DNA of 64,000 nt from Photobacterium aquae (GTDB lineage Bacteria > Pseudomonadota > Gammaproteobacteria > Enterobacterales > Vibrionaceae), in assembly GCF_001029445.1 (NCBI RefSeq), contig NZ_LDOT01000001.1, forward strand, positions 1 through 64,000, given 5' to 3'. The notes beneath the pieces were generated by a model. The model searched no databases and was not told the DNA's origin. It saw only the letters and a list, made by a program, of their open reading frames with translations. The position numbers were made by a program, and so were the translations under genes. This document shows, piece after piece, positions 38,497 through 48,029 of the stretch (its first letter is position 1; every line of letters begins with the position of its first letter).

Positions 38497-39732
38497 TCAG
38501 CCAATGAACTTCTCCACAAAGTTACCAATGTTGCTGAAGCTCGCTGCCGCCATCACAATAACAATCAGGCCGCCGATTGCCGTCAGGTAAGCCGGATGCT
38601 GGTAATCGCCGACAATGTCCTTGCGGCGGGTTGCCAGCAGCACCATGCCAAGCACAATCGGCAGAATGATACTGTTTACCAGACCGGCCAGCATCAACAG
38701 CAGGATTGGCATATTCATTGTCACTGTTCCCAAACTGGTCAGAACAATGAAACCCACACACCATGCCTTCTCGTTACGCGCGACGACGGGAAACAGAGTC
38801 TTGATGAGCGAAATAGCCATGTAGGAGTTGCCAACCACTGAGGTAATCGAGGCCACGAACAGCACCAGACCGAAGATAAAGTAGCCCAGCTCACCCGCAC
38901 CTTGGCGGAAGGCATCAGCCGCAGGGTTGGCCGTATCCAGAACCGCTCCGGTTGCAATCACCCCGAACACCGCCAGGAACAACAAAATGCGAATCACCAC
39001 TGCAATGGAGATACCCGCCCAAGCCGCTTTCTTGATTGCGCCTACCTGCTCCTCGCCCTGTAGGCCAATATCCACCAGTCGCTGGGCTCCGGTGTAGTAA
39101 CCGCCAACAGCACCACCGACAATCGTCAGTGTCGGCAACAACAAACTACCGATATCCGTCGGCATTACCGCGGCAACCATTGTCTCGCCCATCGGCGGCA
39201 GGCTGGTCATCGCCACGTAGGCAATCAGGATAATCATGAACAGGCCAAGGTAACGGGCCATCTGATCCATACGCTTGGAGGCATTGTGGACGACAAACAG
39301 CAAGCACCCGACCACGCCAGTGAACAACGCGCCCCATGTCGTATCAACCCCAGTCAATACGTTCAGGCCCAGAGCGGCACCGCTGACGTTACCGAAGTTG
39401 AATGCCACGGCACCCAGCGCAAGCAGGATACCTACAAAATAGCCCATTCCCGGAGCGACCTTATTGGCAATGTCCTGGATACGCAATCCGGATACCCCGA
39501 CAATTCGCCACAGGTTCATCACGATACCGAAAGTGATAAACATCGACGCGAATACGGGAAACGCCATGTCCATTTTGTAGATATTGGTAAATACGGCAGT
39601 CTGGGTAAGAAAACCCGGTCCCACGGAAGTCGTTGCCATCAAAAAGGCCACGCTGAGGATCGCTTTGGTCTGCCATGAGGCTGACGAATTCGGGATTGTT
39701 TGCGAAGTTATGGTAGAAGTTTGAGTGGTCAT
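38497..39732 (-). CDS. NRAMP-fold transporter lacking the canonical metal ligands
   Basis: The 411-residue inner-membrane protein has about eleven transmembrane segments and overall NRAMP-family similarity. The family metal-binding motif in TM1 (DPGN) is replaced here by VGPGFLTQ, losing Asp and Asn. The TM6 motif (MPH) is replaced by GGYYTGA, losing Met and His. Canonical manganese or iron transport by MntH chemistry is therefore unlikely; some NRAMP relatives transport magnesium or have unknown substrates. The ATG at 39732 is preferred to a TTG four codons upstream. It is a single gene with its own terminator. Confidence 0.8.
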   Translation of the reverse strand: MTTQTSTITSQTIPNSSASWQTKAILSVAFLMATTSVGPGFLTQTAVFTNIYKMDMAFPVFASMFITFGIVMNLWRIVGVSGLRIQDIANKVAPGMGYFVGILLALGAVAFNFGNVSGAALGLNVLTGVDTTWGALFTGVVGCLLFVVHNASKRMDQMARYLGLFMIILIAYVAMTSLPPMGETMVAAVMPTDIGSLLLPTLTIVGGAVGGYYTGAQRLVDIGLQGEEQVGAIKKAAWAGISIAVVIRILLFLAVFGVIATGAVLDTANPAADAFRQGAGELGYFIFGLVLFVASITSVVGNSYMAISLIKTLFPVVARNEKAWCVGFIVLTSLGTVTMNMPILLLMLAGLVNSIILPIVLGMVLLATRRKDIVGDYQHPAYLTAIGGLIVIVMAAASFSNIGNFVEKFIG

Positions 39733-40062
39733 GCCGGGTTCCAAAATTTGTTGTCTCTCTCTTTATATAAAAAAGAAAAACAACTGACCGGGATCAGCTG
39801 ACCTATGATGGGATATTCATTTAAAAACAAGCGACTGCTAGCGAGCAATCGTTTGCTGGGCGCGAATGTTAATCAGATCACGAATTGCTGTCAACACAAA
39901 AATACGCAGGGCAAAAAAATAATCCCGGGCTCAGCTTCCCCTCCCATACTTCCTGATGGTTCACCTCCCGAATATCAGTGTTGAGATACACCCATCCCAT
40001 TTACTGCTACAGTTGTTTTGCAGGCTGAATTATTGATAAGAAAATCAAGATGGAGGTTACTG
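39733..40062. other. Divergent promoter region
   Basis: These 330 bases lie between the transporter start and the small exported protein. No gene, riboswitch or convincing operator was found. Only short imperfect hairpins such as TGCTAGCGAGCA at 39836-39847 are visible. Confidence 0.5.
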
Positions 40063-40254
40063 ATGAAAAAAGTACTCGCTTTGGCAATCCTTGCTTTCTC
40101 CACAGCCACCTTTGCCAGCGGCATGAGCGGCGGCAGTACCGTAACAACGCCGTACATCATCTGCATGCAAGATGGGAAAATGCTAGGTGCCACAGCCATG
40201 CCAGTCTATGAGTGCACCAAACTGAAAAAAGCGGCAGCTGACAAAGCAAACTAG
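40063..40254 (+). CDS. Small exported protein of unknown function
   Basis: The 63-residue product begins with a clear signal peptide (KKVLALAILAFSTATFA, cleavage near residue 19), leaving about 44 residues with two cysteines (IICMQDG and VYECTK) that could form a disulfide in the periplasm. The ATG at 40063 follows a GGAGGT ribosome-binding site with good spacing, so the start is firm. No similarity is recognised. A hairpin-like stretch follows but is not a clear terminator. Confidence 0.8.
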   Translation: MKKVLALAILAFSTATFASGMSGGSTVTTPYIICMQDGKMLGATAMPVYECTKLKKAAADKAN

Positions 40255-40375
40255 CTACGCACTCGTCACATAACATAATGAAAAGGCTCAAGTTCAATAG
40301 CTTACACCATTGACCTCGAGCCTGTTACCACCGTGCCATTCATTCCACCACGCCGCAACTAAGTAGCTAAGTAGG

Positions 40376-41398
40376 CTATGCCGAACCGCGAATAATCAGC
40401 TCAGAAGGCAACACGACCTTCTCTGTCCCCTGTATCGGGTGCTTCATCCGGTTCAGCAGGCGCTGGCCCGCCTGCTCGCCAATCGACGTGGCCGTCGATG
40501 ACATGAACGTCAGCGGCGGGTGAGTCAATTCTGCTTCGGGGACATCGTCAAACCCCAACAGCGCCACTTGCTGGCCGATATAATTGTCACAACCGACACT
40601 GCGGTTGGCCCGTTCAACGCCGTAAACCGCACCCAATGCAACCGCCGAACGATGGCAGAGAATAGCGGTGATTTTGGGGTGCTGTACCAACAGCGACTGT
40701 ACGGCTTCCGCGGCGGCCTTCTGGGTGCCCTGACACTCAATCACCCACTCGTTTTTGAATGGCAGACCGTATTGGATCAACGCCGTACAGTAGCCCCCAA
40801 TACGCTCGGCCCGAGTCAGGGAGTCCCCCAGCCCGCCGACATAGGCAATATGCCGGTGCCCCTGTTCAACAAGGTGCAAGGTCGCCTGCTTGGCAGCCTG
40901 CGTGTTGTCCGGTACGACGAAATCCACATCGTCGTTGACGCTGGCACGAGCCACGCACACTACCGGGATGGCTGCATCTGCCAACATTTTCAGCACACCT
41001 TGGCTGGCTCCGCGCAGCGGACTGAATGCCACACCGGCCACCCCCTGCTGGATCATCGACTGAACGCAATGCTCAAGGCGCTCAGGGGAATCACCACACT
41101 GGGCGAGAAACAACATGTAGCCATGTTTTTCCAGCACCCGGCTAAAGCCTGCGGTGATCTCGGTATAAAACGGATCGGTAATATCTTTAAGCACTAATCC
41201 AATCAGGTTCGACTGGTGAGAACGCAGGTTGGCCGCAGCCTCATTGCGCACGTAACCCAAGGTCTTGATCGCCTCGTTGACCTTGGCAATGGTTGCCTCG
41301 GAGATCCGCCCCTTGTTACCCAAGACCAGCGACACCGTCGACACCGACACGCCTGCATACTCGGCCACATCAGTGATTTTTATTTTTTTCTGGCTCAT
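40376..41398 (-). CDS. malI: LacI-family repressor, MalI-like
   Basis: The 340-residue protein has the LacI helix-turn-helix at residues 5-50 (KITDVAEYAGVSVSTVSLVLGNKGRIS) and a periplasmic-binding-like effector and dimer domain. It is divergent from malX-malY, the arrangement of malI in E. coli, where MalI represses malXY and itself. Palindromes GATAAAACGTTTTATC and two variants lie in the shared region and are the likely targets. The effector is unknown, as in E. coli. Confidence 0.92.
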   Translation of the reverse strand: MSQKKIKITDVAEYAGVSVSTVSLVLGNKGRISEATIAKVNEAIKTLGYVRNEAAANLRSHQSNLIGLVLKDITDPFYTEITAGFSRVLEKHGYMLFLAQCGDSPERLEHCVQSMIQQGVAGVAFSPLRGASQGVLKMLADAAIPVVCVARASVNDDVDFVVPDNTQAAKQATLHLVEQGHRHIAYVGGLGDSLTRAERIGGYCTALIQYGLPFKNEWVIECQGTQKAAAEAVQSLLVQHPKITAILCHRSAVALGAVYGVERANRSVGCDNYIGQQVALLGFDDVPEAELTHPPLTFMSSTATSIGEQAGQRLLNRMKHPIQGTEKVVLPSELIIRGSA

Positions 41399-41457
41399 CG
41401 GCAGTTCGTATCAAAACAATTTGGTTTATATAAGAGACCCAAAGCATATTACAGCCA

Positions 41458-41473
41458 AGTAAAACGTTCTACC
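41458..41473. promoter_or_regulatory. Weak MalI operator near malI
   Basis: AGTAAAACGTTCTACC keeps the TAAAACGTT core of the perfect operator and differs at four of sixteen positions. Its place 60 bases before malI suits autoregulation. Confidence 0.5.
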
Positions 41474-41560
41474 GCCCCTTTCACACTTTTATCTTGATCA
41501 CACTTTAAACCACCCGATTTGAAAGGATTAATTTTCGTGATCCATACAGCGAAATCATTA

Positions 41561-41576
41561 GGTAAAACGTTTTATC
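41561..41576. promoter_or_regulatory. MalI operator, one mismatch
   Basis: GGTAAAACGTTTTATC differs from the perfect palindrome at a single base. It lies midway between the two genes. Confidence 0.75.
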
Positions 41577-41653
41577 CTAATTTTAGCAAAACAACGACCA
41601 CGCTGAGTGAAAGCCGAGATTGCCGCTCCCTCAGCGTTTTTTAAAACAAATTT

Positions 41654-41669
41654 GATAAAACGTTTTATC
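41654..41669. promoter_or_regulatory. MalI operator, perfect palindrome
   Basis: GATAAAACGTTTTATC is a perfect 16-base palindrome of LacI-family type, 41 bases before the malX start, where it would block transcription. The sequence agrees with the operator described for E. coli MalI as I recall it. Confidence 0.85.
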
Positions 41670-41709
41670 TACTCTACCTACAACAATAATACGGATAGGG
41701 GTTATCCAT

Positions 41710-43281
41710 ATGTCTCACTCATCAAAGAAAAGTACCTTGTGGGAATTTTTCCAAAGCCTTGGGAAAACCTTCATGCTGCCAGTCGCCCTGCTGGCTTTCT
41801 CCGGTATCCTGCTCGGGATCGGCAGCTCGCTGTCAAGCACCGCCGTCAAAGAAAGCATGCCGTTCTTGGACATCATGCCGCTGCAGATGCTTTTCATGTG
41901 GATGACCAAAATCGGTCTGGTCGCCTTCATCTACCTGCCACTCATGTTTGCCGTCGCGATCCCTCTTGGTCTGGCGCGTGAAGAGAAAGGGGTCGCGGCC
42001 TTTGCCGGCTTCGTGGGCTACGCCGCCCTCAACCTGTCGATAAACTTCTACCTCACGGTGGCTGGCGTGCTGGGCAATGCCGAGCAGGAAGCCGCCTATG
42101 GCGTGAAATCCATCCTCGGTACTCAGTCGATTGATACCGGTATTTTGGGTGCGGTGATCGTCGGTATTATCGTTGCCAAGCTGCATGCCCGCTTCTACAC
42201 CTACAAGATGCCTGATGCTCTGGCGTTCTTCGGCGGTGCCCGTTTCGTACCGATCATTACAACCGTAGTGCTAGGTTTGGTCGGCCTTGCCGTACCGCTT
42301 ATCTGGCCTTACTTCGCTGCTGGCATCAACGGCGTTGGCTCAGCGATTTCCCATGCAGGCCCGTTCGGCCCATTCCTGTTCGGCGCGGGCGAGCGACTAC
42401 TGCTACCATTCGGTCTGCACCATATTCTGGTTGCCCTTATCCGCTTTACCGAAGCCGGCGGCACACTCGATGTCTGTGGCAACACCGTCAGCGGCGCGCT
42501 CAACATCTTCTACGCCGAACTGTCATGTTCAACCACCAATGGCTTTACCCCATCAGCGACCGCCTTCCTGTCACAAGGCAAGATGCCGGCATTCCTCGGC
42601 GGCCTACCAGGTGCGGCACTGGCGATGTACCACTGCTCTCGCCCGGAAAACCGCGGTAAGGTCAAGGCACTGCTACTGTCTGGCGTAGTAGCCTGTGTGG
42701 TAGGCGGTATCACCGAACCACTAGAGTTCCTGTTCCTGTTCGTCGCTCCGGTTCTGTACTTCGTCCACGCTATCCTAACGGGTCTGGGCTTCATGGTAAT
42801 GGGCCTACTGGATGTGACCATCGGCAACACCGACGGCAATATCATCGACTTCTTCATCTTCGGTATCCTGCAAGGCACAGCAACCAAGTGGTATCTGGTA
42901 CCTGTTGTCGCAAGTATCTGGTTTGCGGTGTACTACTTCGTCTTCCGCTTCGCCATTACCCGCTTCAACCTGAAAACACCGGGCCGCGAAGTTGAAACAG
43001 CCGAGCAAATCGCAGCAGCTGTGGCTGGCGAGAAAACCACTGGCTACAAAGGCGACATCATCCTAGAAGCACTGGGCGGAGCCGATAACATCCTTGCCCT
43101 TGATAACTGCATCACCCGCCTGCGGATGTCAGTCAAGGACATGTCACTGGTCAATGATGCGGTACTCAAAGCCAACGGTGCGCTGGGTGTGGTAAAACTT
43201 GATGAGCACAACCTGCAAGTCGTGATTGGGCCACAGGTTCACCTGGTGAAAAACGAAATACAGAGCCTGCTGCCAGCGTAA
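41710..43281 (+). CDS. malX: PTS maltose/glucose-type transporter MalX (EIICB)
   Basis: The 523-residue protein joins an EIIC membrane domain (residues 1-420, about ten segments) to an EIIB domain. The EIIB phosphorylation cysteine lies in DNCITRLRMSV, at about residue 466. It would phosphorylate a sugar (glucose or maltose-type in E. coli) during import, with phosphate from EIIA-Glc, since no EIIA domain is present. A GGGG ribosome-binding site precedes the ATG. MalI operators lie upstream. A terminator separates it from malY. Confidence 0.94.
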   Translation: MSHSSKKSTLWEFFQSLGKTFMLPVALLAFSGILLGIGSSLSSTAVKESMPFLDIMPLQMLFMWMTKIGLVAFIYLPLMFAVAIPLGLAREEKGVAAFAGFVGYAALNLSINFYLTVAGVLGNAEQEAAYGVKSILGTQSIDTGILGAVIVGIIVAKLHARFYTYKMPDALAFFGGARFVPIITTVVLGLVGLAVPLIWPYFAAGINGVGSAISHAGPFGPFLFGAGERLLLPFGLHHILVALIRFTEAGGTLDVCGNTVSGALNIFYAELSCSTTNGFTPSATAFLSQGKMPAFLGGLPGAALAMYHCSRPENRGKVKALLLSGVVACVVGGITEPLEFLFLFVAPVLYFVHAILTGLGFMVMGLLDVTIGNTDGNIIDFFIFGILQGTATKWYLVPVVASIWFAVYYFVFRFAITRFNLKTPGREVETAEQIAAAVAGEKTTGYKGDIILEALGGADNILALDNCITRLRMSVKDMSLVNDAVLKANGALGVVKLDEHNLQVVIGPQVHLVKNEIQSLLPA

Positions 43282-43304
43282 CACCGCAACACCACTAAAA
43301 AAAC

Positions 43305-43331
43305 AAACGGGAAGCCTCGGCTTCCCGTTTT
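43305..43331 (+). terminator. Strong terminator between malX and malY
   Basis: AAACGGGAAGCC pairs perfectly with GGCTTCCCGTTT around a two-base loop, with an A-run before it and a short T-run after it. It sits 24 bases past the malX stop. Confidence 0.88.
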
Positions 43332-43338
43332 CCACCAC

Positions 43339-43378
43339 CGATAGCACTGGGCAGTTACCCAAATGCCCAATGCTATCG
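43339..43378. repeat. Fifteen-base inverted repeat in the malX-malY spacer
   Basis: CGATAGCACTGGGCA pairs with TGCCCAATGCTATCG with one mismatch and a ten-base loop. No U-run follows. It may stabilise the malY message, block read-through or bind a protein. Confidence 0.75.
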
Positions 43379-43474
43379 ATAGGTATTCCAACACAGTTCA
43401 ATGCCGAGCCGTTCATACCCGAGCAGCCATGTTCAAAACCCACGCGGATCGGCACTACGTCATCAGAGGTTGTT

Positions 43475-44653
43475 ATGTTTGATTTTTCCACACCGGTTAA
43501 CCGATACGGTACCTACTGTACCCAGTGGGATTATGTTCAGGATCGCTTCGGTGCAGCCGACTTGCTGCCGTTCACCATTTCCGATATGGATTTCGAAACG
43601 GCCCCTTGCATCATTGATGCATTGCAGAATCGTTTAGGCCACGGCGTACTCGGCTATAGCCGCTGGAACCATAATGATTTCAAACAGGCGATTACCGGGT
43701 GGTTCGCCCAGCGCTACCAAGCCACGCTGGATCAGGAGGCCGTTGTTTACGGCCCTTCGGTGATTTACATCATCTCGCAGCTTGTGAACCTATGGACCCA
43801 GCCAGGTGACGGGGTGCTGATCCACACCCCGGCCTACGATGCCTTCGGCAATATGCTAACGGCCAACCAGCGCGAGTTGTTTGCCAGCCCGCTGCTGAAA
43901 ACTGCAAACGGCAGCTACGCCATCGACTGGGAACAATTCGAAGAACAAGCAGCCCGTCCGGAATGCAAAGTGCTACTACTGTGCAGCCCACATAACCCAA
44001 CCGGACGGGTATGGCGCGAAGAGGAACTGGTGCAGATGGCACGCATCTGCCACCAGCACGGTGTGAAAGTGATTTCAGACGATATTCACATGGATATGGC
44101 ATTCAAGCGCTACATACCTTGGTCGCAGGTGGCAACCACCCCCCATTGGGCCATCGTCAGCTCGGGTTCAAAGTCCTTCAATATCCCGGCACTGACCGGC
44201 GCTTATGCCATCATCGCCGATCCAGAAGCCAGAGCTGATTACCTGACTCAGCTAAAAGCCGCCCATGGCTTGTCGTCGCCGTCTATCCTCGGGGTTATCG
44301 CGCATATATCGGCATACCGTGACGGTAGCGAGTGGCTCGATGCACTTAAAACATACCTACACCAAAACCTGAGCTTTGTTGCCGAACAGCTCAATCAACA
44401 CTGCCCGGCTGTCAACTACCAGCTCCCGGAAGGCACCTATCTGGCGTGGATTGATCTCAACCCGCTGCATATCGATATGGATGCCCTCCAGCAGATACTG
44501 ATCAACGACTACAAAGTGGCGATCATGCGCGGCGATACCTATGGCCCGGAGGGGATCGGATATGTCCGGCTGAATGTCGGCTGCCCGCGCAGCAAAGTCG
44601 AAACAGGCATAAACGCCCTGATTGGCGCGATTAAACAGCTACAGCAACACTGA
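43475..44653 (+). CDS. malY: MalY PLP-dependent cystathionine beta-lyase/aminotransferase
   Basis: The 392-residue PLP enzyme of fold type I has its cofactor lysine in SSGSKSFNIPAL at residue 233, the same number as in E. coli MalY (390 residues). PHNPTGRVW is the usual cofactor-binding strand segment. MalY cleaves cystathionine and in E. coli also restrains the MalT activator; no malT gene is visible here, so only the enzyme role is supported. The ATG at 43475 with AGAGGT upstream is chosen over an earlier in-frame ATG that would add 35 unconserved residues. Confidence 0.94.
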   Translation: MFDFSTPVNRYGTYCTQWDYVQDRFGAADLLPFTISDMDFETAPCIIDALQNRLGHGVLGYSRWNHNDFKQAITGWFAQRYQATLDQEAVVYGPSVIYIISQLVNLWTQPGDGVLIHTPAYDAFGNMLTANQRELFASPLLKTANGSYAIDWEQFEEQAARPECKVLLLCSPHNPTGRVWREEELVQMARICHQHGVKVISDDIHMDMAFKRYIPWSQVATTPHWAIVSSGSKSFNIPALTGAYAIIADPEARADYLTQLKAAHGLSSPSILGVIAHISAYRDGSEWLDALKTYLHQNLSFVAEQLNQHCPAVNYQLPEGTYLAWIDLNPLHIDMDALQQILINDYKVAIMRGDTYGPEGIGYVRLNVGCPRSKVETGINALIGAIKQLQQH

Positions 44654-44682
44654 GTACCGCGCTATCAAGGTGATCACCAGCA

Positions 44683-46257
44683 TCATTTCAGGCCAAGCCG
44701 CTTCATTAGCCGGTGAAGATTACCGGCATCAAGACCCAACTGACGGGCAGCGGCGCTGAGCTTACCGCCGTTAGCGGTGATGGCCTGCTCGATCATTTTG
44801 ATCTGAAACTGCTCCGTCGCCGCTTTCAGTCCCATCTCGGCCGCCGCTGGCACTGCCGTTCCCCCAGCCACGTCTGCCACCCCTGTCATCATGGGGGTGA
44901 TACCGTGCGCCGCCGAGCCCGCCGGTTCACTACGCACCAGCGACAACTGGCCAAAATGAGACGGTTGCAGAACCAGCTCATCTTGGGTCGCATCGGCGCG
45001 AGCCAATACCGCCGCCCGGTGAATAGCATGTTCCAGCTCGCGGACATTGCCCGGCCATGAATAGGTCTGGAGCAATGTCATGACATCCGGCGAAAAACGG
45101 ATCACGCTCGCCCCGAGCTTGGCCCTGCATCGCTCGGCAAAAAAGCCCGCCAACACCGTGATATCCTGCCCGCGTTCACGCAGGGGCGGCACAAAAATCG
45201 GAAACACACTCAGGCGGTGATACAGATCGGCTCGAAACCGCCCTTCGGCCACCTCTTCGTGCATCTGGCGATTGGTCGCCGCCACAATCCGGACGTTCAC
45301 CTTGATATGGCGGTCATCCCCCACCCGCTGGATATCGCCGTACTGGAGAGCCCGCAGCAATTTCGCCTGCAACGCCAATGACAGCTCGCCCACCTCATCC
45401 AAAAACAGAGTACCACCGTCGGCCAGCTCAAATTTACCCTGTCGGTTACTGATCGCCCCGGTAAACGCCCCTTTGACATGGCCGAACAACTCGCTCTCGG
45501 CCACGGACTCAGGCAGTGCGGCACAGTTGAGGTAAACCAATTTTTTTGCCGCTCTGGCTGACTGGGCATGTACCGCCTGTGCCACCAGCTCTTTGCCGAC
45601 CCCGGTCTCGCCCATCACCAATACCGACAAATCAGTATCTGCCACAGCGGCGATATGCGCTTTCATCTGCTCCATCGTTTCTGACTGGCCGATAATGGCT
45701 GAGGTATCCCCTGCCATCGCCAATCCGGGTTCGGGCGTCACCGCCGCCACCCGTTCAAGCCTGTCCATCAGCAGGGCCGTATTCAAACTACTGGCCGCCA
45801 ACGCACTGATGATCCGCAGATCCTCATCATCCATCTGATCAAACTGGGCCGGATCCAACGCATCAATGGTGATTGCGCCAATCAAACGATCATCAAACAC
45901 CAAGGGCAACCCCATACAGGAGTGCACCTTGAGATCCCCGCTATGATGGGGGATCAAGCCATCATAAGGATCAGGCAACTGGCTATCGGCCGGAAAACGG
46001 ACAATATCCCCCGCACGGGCTATGGCCTCCAGACGGGGATGCTGAGACAACGCAAACCGCCGCCCCATCACATCCGGGGCCAACCCGTTAGTGGCAAGTG
46101 GAATAAAATGCTGGTCATGATAGGTCAGCAAGGCCGAGGCATCGCACCGCACGCTCATGCGCACCGCATACAATAGCCTCTCGAAACGATCTTGGTTCGA
46201 CATTCCCGAGGCCAAATCCAACGCGACCCGAACCCATTCTTTACTCACTTGTTGCAC
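44683..46257 (-). CDS. norR: Nitric-oxide-responsive sigma-54 activator NorR
   Basis: The 524-residue activator has a GAF domain (about 1-180) that senses nitric oxide through a mononuclear iron in E. coli. A sigma-54 AAA+ domain follows with Walker A GETGVGKE (about 215-222) and the intact sigma-54 contact loop GAFTGA. A Fis-type helix-turn-helix ([24 protein letters not shown]) ends the protein. The GTG at 46257 is chosen because the N-terminus then aligns with E. coli NorR; an ATG 11 codons upstream is the alternative. It is divergent from norVW, its known target, and convergent with malY. Confidence 0.96.
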   Translation of the reverse strand: MQQVSKEWVRVALDLASGMSNQDRFERLLYAVRMSVRCDASALLTYHDQHFIPLATNGLAPDVMGRRFALSQHPRLEAIARAGDIVRFPADSQLPDPYDGLIPHHSGDLKVHSCMGLPLVFDDRLIGAITIDALDPAQFDQMDDEDLRIISALAASSLNTALLMDRLERVAAVTPEPGLAMAGDTSAIIGQSETMEQMKAHIAAVADTDLSVLVMGETGVGKELVAQAVHAQSARAAKKLVYLNCAALPESVAESELFGHVKGAFTGAISNRQGKFELADGGTLFLDEVGELSLALQAKLLRALQYGDIQRVGDDRHIKVNVRIVAATNRQMHEEVAEGRFRADLYHRLSVFPIFVPPLRERGQDITVLAGFFAERCRAKLGASVIRFSPDVMTLLQTYSWPGNVRELEHAIHRAAVLARADATQDELVLQPSHFGQLSLVRSEPAGSAAHGITPMMTGVADVAGGTAVPAAAEMGLKAATEQFQIKMIEQAITANGGKLSAAARQLGLDAGNLHRLMKRLGLK

Positions 46258-46299
46258 TTTTTCACCCTCTTTTATCCCCATTATGCCCACTCAGAGAAT

Positions 46300-46356
46300 G
46301 TCACATTGACAACAACAGTATCAAAAAGACAATACAAATAACATTGTCAAAACGAC
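46300..46356 (+). promoter_or_regulatory. Three NorR enhancer sites
   Basis: GTCACATTGAC (46300-46310) and GTCAAAACGAC (46346-46356) match the NorR pattern GT-N7-AC, the first being the full GTCA-N3-TGAC palindrome. ATCAAAAAGAC (46320-46330) between them is a third, weaker match. E. coli norV also has three such sites upstream of its promoter. Confidence 0.85.
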
Positions 46357-46409
46357 AACAAAAAACAAGAATTAAAAATAACCCATTATTAAACAATAAG
46401 ATAAAAAGT

Positions 46410-46424
46410 TGGCATAGCCCATGC
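46410..46424 (+). promoter_or_regulatory. Sigma-54 promoter of norVW
   Basis: TGGCATAGCCCATGC has the -24 GG at 46411-46412 and the -12 GC at 46423-46424 with the required ten bases between them. Transcription would start near 46436, about 60 bases before norV. Confidence 0.88.
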
Positions 46425-46496
46425 AATTACTGAAACATCTAAATTTTATTTCGTCATTGATTCAATGACCTCAGTTAACGCATTAAGGGTATAGCC

Positions 46497-48029
46497 ATGA
46501 GCATCCATGTAAAAAACAACATCCACTGGGTTGGCCAACGCGACTGGGAAGTACAAGATTTCCACGGCACCGAATTCAAAATGACACGCGGCACCAGCTA
46601 CAACAGCTACCTGATCCGCGAAGAAAAAACTGTGCTGATCGATACCGTAGACCACCGCTTCAGCAAACAATTCATCCAAAACCTTGAAATGGAAATCGAC
46701 CTAGCCAGCATCGACTTCATTGTTATCAACCATGCCGAAGAAGACCACTCAGGGGCACTATCGGCCCTGATGGAAAAAATCCCCGGCACGCCGATTTACT
46801 GCACCGAAAATGCCATTGATTCCATCGTCGGCCATCACCACCACCCTGAGTGGGACTTCCGCCCGGTAAAAACCGGCGAGAGCCTCGATATCGGCAATGG
46901 CAAGCAACTCGTGTTCGTCGAGGCACCGATGTTGCATTGGCCAGACAGCATGATGACCTACCTAACCGGCGATGCGGTACTGTTCAGCAACGATGCCTTC
47001 GGCCAGCACTACTGCGACGAGCACCTGTTCAACGACGAGGTTGACCAGAACGAGCTGATGGATCAGTGCCTGCGCTACTATTCCAATATCCTGACACCGT
47101 TCAGCGGGCTCGTCACCGCCAAGATCCAAGAAGTGCTCAGCTTCAATTTGCCCGTCGATATGATCGCCACCTCACACGGTATCGTATGGCGTGACAACCC
47201 GGTACAAATCATCGAAAAGTACCTCGAGTGGGCAGGCAACTACCAAGAAGATCGGATCACTATTTTCTACGACACGATGTCAAACAACACCCGAATGATG
47301 GCCGATGCGATTGCCCAAGGCATCCACGATGTAGATCCGGGGGTTGCCGTGAAGGTGTTCAATGTTTCGCGCCATGACAAAAACGACATCCTCGCCAATG
47401 TCTTCCGCTCCAAGGGAATCTTGGTCGGCTCGTCGACCATGAACAATGTGATGATGCCGAAAATCGCAGGTATGCTGGAGGAGATTACCGGCTTGCGATT
47501 CAAAGATAAAAAAGCCGGGGCTTTCGGCAGCTACGGCTGGAACGGCGGCGCTGTCGACCGGATCCATGCCCGCTTGACCGATGCCGGTTTCGAAACCACC
47601 GTCAGCCTGAAAACCAAATGGCGACCAGACGGACTGGCAATGCGCCTTTGCCGCGAACACGGCCAGTATATTGCCAAGCAGTGGGCGCTGCACGACCTTG
47701 CGGTGACGCCCCTATCAGCACCCGCCCTGTCGCCACGGCCTCAAGCAGCGGAGCCCGCGACACTAACTGCAGCCATTGACCCCGTTGCCCCAATTGCCCC
47801 AGCGGCTACCCAGCAACCGGCCGAAAACCACCATGATGAGCATGGCGACGATTGCCAGTGCATGATTTGCAGTGTCTGCAACTGGGTATACGACCCGATG
47901 CTAGGCGAACCCAACCAAGGCGTTGAACCGGGCACACCATGGACTGCAGTACCTGACTACTTCCTTTGCCCTGAGTGCCATCTCGGCAAAGATGTGTTTA
48001 TCGCCCACCCGCGCAGCGAGGTGGCATGA
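46497..48029 (+). CDS. norV: Anaerobic nitric oxide reductase flavorubredoxin NorV
   Basis: The 510-residue protein reduces nitric oxide to nitrous oxide in the cytoplasm under low oxygen. The N-terminal metallo-beta-lactamase domain carries diiron ligands ([11 protein letters not shown]). An FMN-binding flavodoxin domain starts near residue 254 ([22 protein letters not shown]). A C-terminal rubredoxin has its iron cysteines in [10 protein letters not shown] and CPECHLG. The linker (about 410-450) is Ala/Pro-rich. Its stop overlaps the norW start. A sigma-54 promoter and NorR sites lie upstream. Confidence 0.97.
   Translation: MSIHVKNNIHWVGQRDWEVQDFHGTEFKMTRGTSYNSYLIREEKTVLIDTVDHRFSKQFIQNLEMEIDLASIDFIVINHAEEDHSGALSALMEKIPGTPIYCTENAIDSIVGHHHHPEWDFRPVKTGESLDIGNGKQLVFVEAPMLHWPDSMMTYLTGDAVLFSNDAFGQHYCDEHLFNDEVDQNELMDQCLRYYSNILTPFSGLVTAKIQEVLSFNLPVDMIATSHGIVWRDNPVQIIEKYLEWAGNYQEDRITIFYDTMSNNTRMMADAIAQGIHDVDPGVAVKVFNVSRHDKNDILANVFRSKGILVGSSTMNNVMMPKIAGMLEEITGLRFKDKKAGAFGSYGWNGGAVDRIHARLTDAGFETTVSLKTKWRPDGLAMRLCREHGQYIAKQWALHDLAVTPLSAPALSPRPQAAEPATLTAAIDPVAPIAPAATQQPAENHHDEHGDDCQCMICSVCNWVYDPMLGEPNQGVEPGTPWTAVPDYFLCPECHLGKDVFIAHPRSEVA

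Larger units (their letters stand above)
41399..41709. promoter_or_regulatory. malI-malX divergent control region
   Basis: These 311 bases carry three operator-like palindromes (separate entries). A CRP-like half-site, TTGATCACA, lies around 41494-41502; its other half is poor. No gene is present. Confidence 0.65.
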
